64,000 nucleotides of DNA from Gymnogyps californianus (taxonomy: Eukaryota; Chordata; Aves; Accipitriformes; Cathartidae): positions 8,668,368 through 8,732,367 of the forward strand of contig NC_059481.1 of NCBI RefSeq assembly GCF_018139145.2. The letters are read 5' to 3'. Positions within the stretch are counted from its first letter, which is position 1. Each line of letters opens with the position of its first letter. The translations under genes were made by a program, and so were the position numbers. Positions 1 through 10,000 of the stretch are shown here, one piece after another. The notes under the pieces are model-generated. The model ran no database searches. It saw only the letters and a program-made list of their open reading frames with translations, and was not told the origin of the DNA.

Positions 1-404
1 ATTCTAGTCATATGTCATTTTGGGGGAGATAGCCATGAAGTACAACTGGCTGAATTTTTTCAGGTGAAAAAATTTCTTGTCAGAAATATCTGACTCTGCC
101 CAAAATTGGTATTAAAAGTAAAACTAACACTCTTGCTTCTTTTCTGTTAAAGGTAACATTTCCATTGTCCTTTTCGCCTGTCTTCAACTTTATAAATACA
201 TAAATGTTACTTCTTTTCACTAGGAAAAGGCGCAAAAGAGACTTTAGAATGTAGGTTTTGAGGGGGAAAAAACTACTTTTACAGTTTCTCTGCTCCTAGG
301 TGTAAATATTGAGGGGCAGGAGGAGAGGAATCAAGCCACATGTACAAAATAAACCACCCCCAAAATAACAGAAAAAATGGTATGAATATTTAGAATGAAA
401 ATGA
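1..404. other. AT-rich non-coding DNA left of the CR1 element
   Basis: No coding exon, RNA gene or recognisable repeat was seen. On the minus strand this lies downstream of MYZAP. The right edge meets the 5'-truncated CR1 copy. Confidence 0.5.
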
Positions 405-519
405 ATCTACCTGGACCTGTGCAAAGCATTTGACACTGTCCCGCACGACATCCTAGTCTCTAAATTGGAGTGACATGGATTTGACGGATGGACCACTCAG
501 TGGATAAGGAATTGGCTGG

Positions 520-1476
520 GTGGTCACACTCAAAAGAGTTATGGTGAACGGCTCGATGTTCGAGTGGAGACCAGTGGCGAGCGGCATTCCTCGGGGGCTG
601 GTATTGGGACCGGCGCTGTTTAACATCTTTGTCAGCGACATGGACAGTGGAATTGAGTGCACCCTCAGCAAGTTTGCCAACGACACCAAGCTGTGTGGTG
701 CGGTCGACATGCTGGAGGGAAGGGATGCCATCCAGAGGGACCTTGACAGGCTTGAGAGGTGGGCCCATGTGAACCTCATGAAGTTCAACAAGGGCAAGTG
801 CAAGGTCCTGCACATGGGCCGGGGCAATCCCAAGCACAAATACAGGCTGGCCAGAGAATGGATTGAGAGCAGCCCTGAGGAGAAGGACTTGGGGGTGTTG
901 GTTGGTGAGAAGCTCAACATGACCCAGCAATGTGCGCCTGCAGCCCAGAAAGCCAACTGTATCCTGGGCTGCATCAAAAGAAGCGTGGCCAGCAGGTCAA
1001 GGGAGGTGATTCTCCCCCTCTACTCTGCTCTCATGAGACCCCACCTGGAGTACTGCGTTCAGCTCTGGGGTCCCCAGCGTAAGACAGACATGGACCTGTT
1101 CAAGCAAGTCCAGAGGAGGGCCATGAAGATCATCAGAGGACTGCAGCACCTCCCCTTTAAGGACAGGCTGAGAGAGTTGGGGTTGTTCAGCCTGGAGGAG
1201 AGAAGGCTCTGGGGAGACCTTATAGTGGCCTTCCAGTACTTAAAGGAGGCCTACAGGAAAGATGGGGAGGGAGTCTTTATCAGGGAGTGTAGTGATAGGA
1301 CGAGGGATGATGGCTTTAAACTGAAAGAGGGTAGATTTAGATTGGATATTAGGGAGAAATTCTTTAATGTGAGGGTGGTGAGGCACTGGAACAGGTTGCC
1401 CAGAGAGGTTGTGGATGCCCCATCCCTGGAAGTGTTCAAGGCCAGGTTGGATGGGGCTTTGAGCAACCTGGCCTAG
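520..1476 (+). pseudogene. CR1 ORF2 remnant (C-terminal reverse transcriptase part)
   Basis: A 318-codon open stretch that is the surviving 3' half of the CR1 polymerase frame. The N-terminal codons before about VMVNGS are out of the ancestral frame; homologous sequence continues upstream in another frame to about 411. Visible motifs are [20 protein letters not shown] (RT motif 4 region, residues 21-40), [10 protein letters not shown] (motif 5, residues 51-60, with Asn54 where the first catalytic Asp of the [YF]ADD box belongs), and EEKDLGVLV, characteristic of CR1. The end, [15 protein letters not shown], is the normal CR1 C-terminus. The endonuclease domain is missing. No host function is expected. 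The ATG at 520 is a chance start. Confidence 0.9.
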
Positions 1477-1545
1477 TGGAAGGTGTCCCTGCCCATGGCA
1501 GGGGGGTTGGAACTAGGTGATCTTTAAGGTCCCTTCCAACCCAAA

Positions 1546-1565
1546 CCATTCTATCATTCTATTAT
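1546..1565 (+). repeat. CR1 3'-terminal octamer repeats
   Basis: Direct ATTCTATC and ATTCTATT octamers close the CR1 3' UTR. CR1 elements end in such short direct repeats rather than poly(A), and they fix the orientation and the 3' boundary. Confidence 0.8.
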
Positions 1566-1893
1566 TTTAATTTAATTCAAAAAAACCCAACTTTTTTAAT
1601 CAGCATGATGCACCTTTGTAATAATTAATTTTATTTTCCTTAATTTAAAGAAAATAATTCCTCCTTTAAGCTTATTTCTCTAAAAAAGACCCAAACACTT
1701 TAAAAGCAATCCTATATATGCTTATACCTATCAACATACTGTTTTACATATGGGAAGCAACGGTCAGATTATTGTAGTATGCCTACACACCACACACACC
1801 TTTACAGAATATTGTAACCTCACAGATGTTCACTTCTATGTATTTTCTCTTTAATCCACCAGGTCCCTTTTTCTTCTGAAAATTTTCACATAC

Positions 1894-2035
1894 CTTAAGT
1901 TGTAGATGGCTCCTATCACCTTGTTTTCCTGTGTTTCTTCCATGTTCCAGTGCTTGAGGTAGGGCTGGAAGGGCCTTAACTCATCACGTCTCTTAAGCAG
2001 GTTTCTTCTTTTACACATGCAAATATCCCCAGGTG
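1894..2035 (-). other. Exon-like open block of unknown identity
   Basis: The minus strand shows a good acceptor (pyrimidine-rich tract ending ATTCAG before 2035), 46 open codons and a good donor (AAG|GTATGTG at 1894/1893). The open frame needs a preceding exon ending in phase 1 and leaves phase 2. The peptide is basic and not low-complexity, starting PGDICMCKRRNLLKRRDELR and containing KHWNMEETQENKVIGAIYNL. I do not recognise it. It does not match the phases of the MYZAP 3' exons for this frame, and it does not resemble POLR2M as I know it. It could be an exon of an unknown downstream transcript, a remnant of an old repeat, or chance. Confidence 0.25.
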
Positions 2036-3345
2036 CTGAATGGGAATGAAATAAAACGTAAGTGGAATGAAACTCTCAGCATGTACGTCTCCATTCTGTG
2101 GAGCAGGGATTTCCTGTAGAGAATTACAGACTTAACAATGTGGAGAGAACTTACTTCTTACCTATTTGCTCATTTGTCCGTGTCTAAAAGTCTTCAGATG
2201 TCAAAACAAGGATTTAAAACCTCTCTGAAAAGCGTTAGTATCCAACTCCCAGAATCTTATGTTGCAGGTTCAGCACTGAGCATTGCTGATCTCAGCAAGG
2301 TTTTATGAGGTCCTTTTGGCAATCTGTACTGAATACATGTACACAGGGAAGCATTACTCTAGTAAAAAACTTCACATTCTTCAGCTGAGCATTGCAAACC
2401 AGTAATACTGTGATTGTCATGTTTGCATGACCCTTTCTTATTTAGTTGACGTGTAGATTGTTTCATTGTGACAGTCTTAAAGATAAATCTCTATTATCAG
2501 TGAGCGGATATAAACTCTAAAAAAAGGTGGGCCACGGTCATCCCAATCTCATAATGCTGAAGCCTGGAGAGCATCATCCCAGATGTATTCAGATGTTATC
2601 TGTGGGATCTGAAGTTGTTGGGGTTTTTTGCAAGAGTTCGCTGCCCAGTTCTTGTTTATCCTGTGCAAGTCAATAGTTCTTTATTTCATAGGAGAGTTCA
2701 TCTACTTTTGTTACTTGGCTTTGAGAAGAGTCTTTAGTCTTTAGCAAGGGAGTGTCTTCCTGTTCTCAAGAGCCCATCTGCCAAAGGAAACACTCACAAG
2801 AACATCAAGGCTCCAGAGGAACTGCTTTTGCATTCATACATGTTTTGAACAAACAAGATTGTGTAGAGTAAGAGTTTGCAAGGTTTTAAGGTAAGTTTAT
2901 TTCTAGATGAATGTTGACACAACAGAATAGAAAGTTTAAATACAGTATTTATTACAAATTATCCTTTTCACGCCCTACATACAGGATGTATTAAAAGCAT
3001 ACAACGTAACTGCATTATTTATACTGCATATATGAAAACCGTATCCCAAAATACTTTCCAGAGTATCTGGAATAAATCACAAAAGAATACTTATCATGGT
3101 ACAAATGTAGTCATACAATTGACTTATATTTAATGCACTTTCTGGGACCTATCTATATGGCTTTTATTAATGTTTACAGAAATGTTACTAGTTTCTAATG
3201 TTATACCACTAATTAACCAAATCTCAAATGGACAAAGTTTATACTGAAGCGTTAGTCTTTTCAGTCAGATTTGTTATTACCTGTGCTAATTTACATTGCT
3301 GCAGATTTGACTAGAAAGCTCTACATTTTCATGTAATACAATTAT

Positions 3346-3585
3346 ATAAATACTGTTCCTCTCCTGTTCTTCACAGTTACCAAATTTAGACCAGTAGTCC
3401 AATCAAATGATGGTCATCCAGCTCATTGCATGTCAAAATGCTCTTAAAATATAGCATAGACTTCAATAAATACTGTTCCTCTCCTGTTCTTCACAGTTAC
3501 CAAATTTAGACCAGTAGTCCAATCAAATGATGGTCATCCAGCTCATTGCATGTCAAAATGCTCTTAAAATATAGCATAGACTTCA
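3346..3585. repeat. Exact tandem duplication, 2 x 120 bp
   Basis: Positions 3346-3465 and 3466-3585 are identical over the whole 120-bp unit, and the identity runs two bases further. The unit contains CTCCTGTTCTTCACAGTTAC and is not low-complexity. No mutation separates the copies, so this is a very recent duplication, a polymorphism, or an assembly artefact. Confidence 0.95.
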
Positions 3586-5136
3586 ATCCTTATTTGGTTT
3601 AGAAAAAAAATACCATATTTCATCAATTAGTCAAGACACAATTCATACAGAAAACATTTACAGGAAAAATTCAACACCTTGCTGTAGTCTTGGTAAAGTC
3701 TTAAGCAGATGATCCTAATTTTGCAAGTCTCAGAGTTAAAATAGCTTGCAGTATTTTCAGAGGGGATCCTCAGGAGTATATTAAAAGTAGAATGAACTTC
3801 CTTTTGAAGTCTGTGTCAAAACAGCATTTTGATACTTCATCCTGCCCTTTCCTACGATTCACTGAGCACCTCACAGTCATCAGGTTCTGTTTTCTGAATT
3901 CTGGCCAAAAACAGAGGGATAAAGTATTTTTACTTATTTAAACTTGTCAGTTAATGTCTTTTACAACAACATGCATTTGCTTTTATCTATAAATACCACC
4001 TTCATCCATTCATCTTAAGTTTGAAGGTAACTTTCAGGAACCATGGTTCAGAATTAAATTCCTGAAATATAGGGGGACTATTTGGGCACAAAAAATTCTA
4101 AAAGGCATTATGTAATGAACTAAAGGTGCATGCCTAACGGACATTACTATGGCCAGTTGGGATTAGTTTTTAGTACCTTTCTCTTCAAGAAAACAGATAC
4201 TGTCCAAATATTTGCTGTTATCAGCCACTAGAGGGAGATACGATTACACAAGTACAAAGCTTATCCCTGAAATTTGAGTTGGGTCATTACCCATCATCTT
4301 TTGGGTTCATCAACACACACTTCCAATTTAAATGTGTTCTCTTTTAGAGTTTCACTTCATGATCTTAGTTGTTCATAATCAGAATTTATTTAGTTATTGA
4401 TCAACTTAACTGTTATTTGGGAACTGTCTTCAGCAAACTCAGTCTACCAAATTCACTCAAGCATCAAAACTTCAATCAAAAATACTCTGCACTGTTAAGA
4501 CTACAGCTTCTCCATGTGTCAGCTGTTTCCATGTCTTTGGTATTCAGATACAAGACAATTCCTCTGCTTTGCATAATGAGAGGGTGCTTTGAGGACTGTT
4601 TTTATAGGGAGCAGACTTCATTCTCAGGGACCTTCTCTTCAAGTCTTTTCCCACTCTAGAGGTTTTGCACCTCTTCTCTGGGAGAAGCTGTTTAAGCAAA
4701 TGTGTGGTATTATGCCTGTTTACTAACGTGACAGCTGGAGGGGTTTCTTTGTCCTTTTGGTATCTATGAGATCTTTTGCACTCCCTCATCACATGCAAAG
4801 TAAACAGTTTCCTTTTAGAGCTATTAAAACTAACAATGTATTTTTTAATTATTCTTTTTAAAAGAAACATTGAGCAGCTGTTAATGTTTGTGACTCTATA
4901 GCAGTGAAGGTTACAGGCTTCCTTCACACAGTAGATAGTTTACCTTTTTGTTAATGGCTTTGATTGCAATTATTTCTTGAATTTTGTGCATAATACAATC
5001 CATAATATTGTGCTTGATTTTTAAGAAAGAATGACCATTTAAAGTTCTCAGGAGTTGAACAGGTAGCGAGGAAAAAATAGCTTATTTGCAAACAGAGGAT
5101 GATCTGAGCACAAAAGCTGGAGAAGTTTGAGCTTCC

Positions 5137-5245
5137 CATTTTATTTTGTATACGCTTTGATTATATCAAGCAATTCATGTTCCTGCAAGATACCTGTGCC
5201 ACATCAAAACATCCTTCAATCCATCCTCCAATACAGGCTTCTTTA
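5137..5245 (-). promoter_or_regulatory. Possible MYZAP polyadenylation signals (AATAAA)
   Basis: Two minus-strand AATAAA hexamers (TTTATT on the plus strand, about 5240-5245 and 5137-5142) are the nearest I found below the candidate stop codons at 6961 and 5766-5779. An ATTAAA also lies near 5835. Hexamers are common in AT-rich DNA, so this is weak. Confidence 0.2.
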
Positions 5246-5765
5246 TTTAGTAGTTAAACAGCACAGCTACAGAATGAACAAAGTTCTCTAACAAGTTCAG
5301 AAACCCATGAAATAATGCAGGAATAAGATTTGGATTATGAGGTCAATATTACTATTTTAAATACAACTCTACTGAGTATACTTAATTTGAACAGACAGTA
5401 CTGAATTTAAGAACTTGCATTAGACTGGAGATAAAAGCAATCTCTTTCTGAAGCCCTGTGGCAAGGTGAGTACCTCCTGGGATTGACATTCAATGCAAGA
5501 ACAATATTAATCATACAAAATGTAAGTTGTTTGTTTCCTATAGCAGTTACTGTAATTAAAAAAAATGCCCTTCATTCATCTTAATAGAACAAGAAAATAT
5601 TCATAATTCATTTTAGTTCACTGACTGGGAGACCAAAACAAGATGTAAAAAAATACCCTCTCTCTATATATATTTAAATAAATTCAGTACTAGATGCAGT
5701 CATTCCTGCTGGTACTTTGAAGTCAAGGATAAGATTTTTAAGTGCTTTGAAAGAGTACTCAAAAA

Positions 5766-5859
5766 TCAAAATCCTGATTCAGGATTGCTGTTGCTGTAGG
5801 AATTGCAGCGACTGCTGCAGGTTGTTGTAGGCAAAATTCTGTTTAATGAAGATTCCTTC
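5766..5859 (-). CDS. Candidate alternative terminal exon of MYZAP
   Basis: A strong minus-strand acceptor (long T tract, then CTTTTCCGTTAGAG) precedes 5859. Two spliced readings stay open. Joined to exon 12 (phase 2), the tail reads KESSLNRILP and continues Ser/Asn-rich to a TGA at 5766-5768, 30 codons. Joined to exon 11 with exon 12 skipped (phase 0), it reads EGIFIKQNFAYNNLQQSLQF and Gln-rich to a TGA at 5779-5781, 26 codons, which would extend the coiled coil. The first has at most faint resemblance to the human MYZAP tail. Either could be chance, and neither is proven. Confidence 0.25.
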
Positions 5860-6960
5860 CTCTAACGGAAAAGTAAATAAAAAAAAAGTGACAGGGATTT
5901 TCCTACACAATTACTACTGAATGTATCACCAATAGTCACTCTATCCCATGACTGAGGAAGTGCAAACCAGTGCCTCAGTCCAACAAAGCAAAACCCATTA
6001 TAATCTGCTCTATCACTTACTGTTTTGAGCAACAAACACGCCATTCATCTGCATGTGTTGAGGGAATTGTTTGAAACAGCCCAGTTGTATCTCTGCCTCC
6101 CAGCAAGAGTGCTGGTTACAAGTGAACTTCTTCCAGGTAAAGAGAGCCCTCAACTATACCAGGTCTCTATGACAGGCGTGAACACTTGGTACATGGACAA
6201 AGGGAGAGCTTTCAGACTAATGCCCTCTGCCAGCATAGTTTCAGATACTGCTTCTAGTAGTATTGAAAATAAAATATATTAGAGCTTCATTACACAAACA
6301 GAATCACAACACAATTGAAGAAAAAAACTGTACAGCTATACAACTCCTTCCTTACAGGCATTTGAAATGACACATTGCACTAGACAGCTTCTAAAGAAGC
6401 AATATTGACTGCTGTTTCACTCCTCCCGCTTCTTCCTTATCCCCCTCACAGTTAAGGTCAGTAGTAACTTCAGATACGAAGTTACTAAAAAGCTGCTTTC
6501 AGGATAAATTTAGCAAGAGTCCATGCTGCTGTTCTTCTCTATGACTTGACAAAAATTTATCTAATCAAGCTGCAAAGGCGCAAGATATTTGCTCATATTT
6601 AGAAAGCATGTTGACTTGAATGCTCAAGATGTACTGTTCTTTGTGCTAAGTTCCAACACTCTCTTGAATGGGGTGTATGTCCTCACCGGCCTTGCACTTT
6701 CAGGAGATCTTCTGTTCTCAGTACTGGTACTGTTAGAGAGACAAGAAAAAGCTTACAGAGTTAATGTCAGAGTGTCAGACAGCTGGGCTGGAAATGCCAC
6801 AGCAATGAACTTGTGCCTTGTTATTGATACTGACAGGCTAAAACTAAACTGTTCAGTATATTTGATATGTTCCATAGTTCTTTTCTATAATACCACAAAG
6901 AATATTTGATAAAAACCGTGGCAGATACTGACAAGTTTACATGCAGGCATCTGCTGGAGC

Positions 6961-7078
6961 TCATACTGGAATGTCCAGCAGTACAGCTACTACGACTAAG
7001 AATCCTGCAACAATAAAGACAGCAATATTACATTTAAGAACACATCTAATTGTGAAGAGTAATTCCATAAAATCTAAA
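6961..7078 (-). CDS. MYZAP: Candidate MYZAP terminal exon 13, hydrophobic tail
   Basis: After an acceptor ATTTACCTCTATGCAG, the first base completes the phase-2 codon left by exon 12 (AG|T, Ser442). Then 38 codons run to TGA at 6961-6963. The tail begins LDFMELLFTIRCVLKC and ends in a strongly hydrophobic run, IAVFIVAGFLVVVAVLL (about 460-476), followed by DIPV. Arg453 and Lys457 flank it. This has the shape of a tail-anchor segment. It is unlike the human MYZAP C-terminus, which is polar and ends near TMKKTLT. An open frame this short in T-rich DNA can arise by chance and T-rich codons favour hydrophobic residues, so I rate it as a candidate only. Confidence 0.35.
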
Positions 7079-10000
7079 CTGCATAGAGGTAAATTTCTGC
7101 ATAGAGATACATCTCAAAAATAGGAAAAATATCAGAGAAGTAGGGGCTGTGGTTACATACAGAGGGGCCCCAGAGAGGCCAACAAAGATAGATTTCTGTT
7201 GGCACCCTGAGTGAAAAACACTGTTTTTGAGGTTTCAAAACTCATGCCATTAAAATGTGCTCTAGGCTGAACACTGAAATGAGTGTATTTTTAAATTGGG
7301 ACGGAAATTTTAATTTGTATTGCAGCTTGCTGATTTCATATACTAATTTACTTTCCTCAAACTAAATGATTCAATTTGCAGGAGAGTTAAGATGAACAAG
7401 TTTACTTGTTGGTAATAAAAGTAATGTGCAATGGTCCTCCTTACCTTACTATTTTGGTTTCTGTTTTGCCTTTCCCTGTGGTGACTTGTTGGGGGGAAGA
7501 TTCAAGTGCAAGTCCATAGCCTTGCTCCCAGGGGTCAGTGCAACCCTGTTGCAGTGTTCAGGGCAGAGAAAGGGGAGGAGAAGGGGAGGCACGATACCTG
7601 CATCTTTACAGATACCTGCATCTTTACAAAGCCAGGCTTCAGAGCCACTGGCCACCACAGATCAGAGACAACCATTCCAGGGCCGAATTGCTAGTGTTAC
7701 CACACTGTTTACTTGGCAATCTTCCACCTAGGGCTAGGATATCTCCAGAAATTGCTGCAGCCCTAAACTGTTACTGTTGGTGTTATCTGCCCTTTAAAAT
7801 GGTCCTGGATGCATCTCCCGAAACACAAAGAATAAAGCATGCATGAAGCCAGCATTAACCAGCCTCAAGGTAGAGCTGTCCATTGTCTTCTGCTGCGCTG
7901 CCAGCAGACACATTTCAGCAATATTTCCCATATTTCACAAAGTCAGATCTCTTGACTTCTAGCTTTAGTCCCTGCTTAAATCATGTTACTGTAAATAAGT
8001 ACTCCCCAAGGGTTTGCAATATGTTTGCATCTTCAAAAAAAAAAAAAAATTCTACTCCATAAGTCATTGAAGTACACTACACCTAGTAGATGTGCTCTTT
8101 TAAACTTAGGAAAATTTTGCATAACTCCAGAATCCACTCTAACAGTTTATTAGCACAATGGTTTACTAATAATACTACAGCACCAATAAGGGACATTATG
8201 AAGAAGTTTCCTATGAACAAGCAGAAAAAGTAAATACCTGTATGGAAGATCACATTCTACATCAGTATCTCTGGTTTCTATATTTGTCTTTGGTTGGTTT
8301 TCCATTAAGTAGTCCAATTTATCTTGTAATTCTTTATTCTGGAAAACAGTAATTTTCATCACAAGTTTATTTTATTTAAATTATGTCAATTAAACAAGGA
8401 AATAAAATTGTACATTGGCTTATCCCCACAAGAAATAATGTAAAACTATTTATTGAGAAAATAAAGGAATCCTTACTTCTGGGAAAAAATATAAATTAAA
8501 CCAACAGTTTTATTCAGAAGCTTCTGTTTTAAGTAATTATAATACTGTTATAAAATTGTATGTTAAGAAACTTAGCATGAATATTGAGACTTTGTATTAC
8601 ATACATTCCTCATGTGACTGGTGTCATAAGTTTGATTTCCATACTAAAGAACAGCAAATACATATAGTAAATATGCATCCAGATAACATCAGGTGACATC
8701 GGTTCAAATTTTCATTGGTTTCATAAAATAATCACAATAATACAAACTTAAAAGGTAATGCCTTACCTCACATTCTAAGAAAGAGATTTTTTCTAAAAGC
8801 TGTATTATAAATAATTCCTTTTCTTTTACTTTCTTCCTTAGCATTTCAATCTATGAAGAAAAATAAAACAAAAGACATTTAGTCTAATGGGGATGGGAAG
8901 AGAAGGAAAAAGACCTAAATACTACAGGAAGAAAACATGTTTAATTTTATTGTTCAGCAACAATTGAATACCTATACATATCCACAAACTGCTTTAATCC
9001 ATGGATTAGCTATCATCCCACACAATTAGGATCGTTTATATAAAGATGATACACATATACTAACGTGGGTTTTAAGAATTTGTATTTTTCTGGAAAGAGA
9101 ACGGAAACTCAAACATTGTCATGTAACAAAGCAATCTAGGGAAAACTCCATCCTTGATTCAAAGGCCTTTGCTCTAGTTGATTTTAACTACACCCAAAAA
9201 TATGTTGCACATTTGCTAGTTTCTTGAAGGTCTTATTTGTTCAGTTATTTCCTGGCATACCAGACTCCTTGGAAAAAAGTGCATTTTCATTTTATACCTA
9301 GGGAATGGAAAGAAGTTATTTACAAATGTTTGTGAAAATTAAAATAAAGTTAGCTGCACCAGAAGCATTGCATCTTAATACTGTTCTATATGGAACAGAA
9401 GACAACCTTCCTTATATTCTGGGATTTCTGCTGGTCATAGAGCCATAAAACAAGAACTTTTGCATTAAATCTTTCCCTGCTACCAGCACAAGCAGGTATG
9501 ACCAGAGAAACTGGGCATGACCCAGATTTCATCCTGTCCCTTGCTGCTGGCCCAAAGCTGTTCTGCTTGTGTGGAAATGGCTTTCTAAAGCTCCTAAAGC
9601 CACAGTTTTCCTTTTCCATTCTTCTGAACCCTTTGCTTAAAGCAAGATTTGCTGTGTGAGGTTCATACTATTATCAGCAATAGTCTAAAAGACCTGTTGA
9701 CTGGCACAGAGGTCAGTTCCTTTCAGTTGACCGCATTTAGGAGACAATAGCATCTTGCGCAAACAAGCTGAATTTTCTCGGACCAAAGGAAGTGTCACTT
9801 GTTATTCTCTCTCAACCCCTGCTGACTACACCTACTAAAATAGCAGCTAATAAAAAGAGCAAACCAAAAAAATAGCTAAATAACAACTTCAATTGTTACT
9901 TCTTCCCCAGAAGGCAGTTCAGGTTATTACTCATAGACAGCTGTAGACACACACCACTTTACAAGCACAGAAGACAAGGTGCTTCCTATATCTGTAGTCA

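Larger units (their letters stand above)
405..1565 (+). mobile_element. CR1 LINE, 5'-truncated and inactive, reverse transcriptase plus 3' end
   Basis: A non-LTR retrotransposon copy of the avian CR1 family. It starts inside the reverse transcriptase domain (conceptual LDLCKAFDTVPHDILVSKLE from 411) and runs through the RT thumb region and the CR1 C-terminal region (RLDGALSNL just before the stop). After the stop comes a short 3' UTR ending in ATTCTATC/ATTCTATT octamers at about 1546-1565, the usual CR1 terminus. The copy is dead: an in-frame TGA lies at 471-473, one extra A in the CAAAAGAG run near 531 shifts the frame, and the catalytic FADD box reads FAND. The 3' half (520-1476) is still open. 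There is no poly(A) tail, as expected for CR1. The insertion boundary near 405 is approximate. Confidence 0.93.
1566..5765. other. AT-rich non-coding region downstream of MYZAP
   Basis: About 4.2 kb with no recognised gene. It holds the exon-like block at 1894-2035 and the 120-bp tandem duplication at 3346-3585, each listed separately. Minus-strand AATAAA signals occur at about 5240-5245 and 5137-5142 and could end a MYZAP 3' UTR. The 127-codon minus ORF at 4544-4927 has no recognisable domain and looks like chance. Confidence 0.5.

Noticed and set aside
453..977. Two long minus-strand ORFs (174 and 156 codons)
   Set aside because: They are antisense shadows of the CR1 reverse transcriptase, with no domain of their own.
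4544..4927. 127-codon minus-strand ORF downstream of MYZAP
   Set aside because: No recognisable domain, Lys/Arg/Ser-rich AT-rich reading, and phase does not connect to MYZAP exon 12.
7426..7846. Four overlapping ORFs around the 18-bp tandem repeat
   Set aside because: All readings come from one purine-rich repeat-bearing stretch inside intron 12, on both strands, with no motif.
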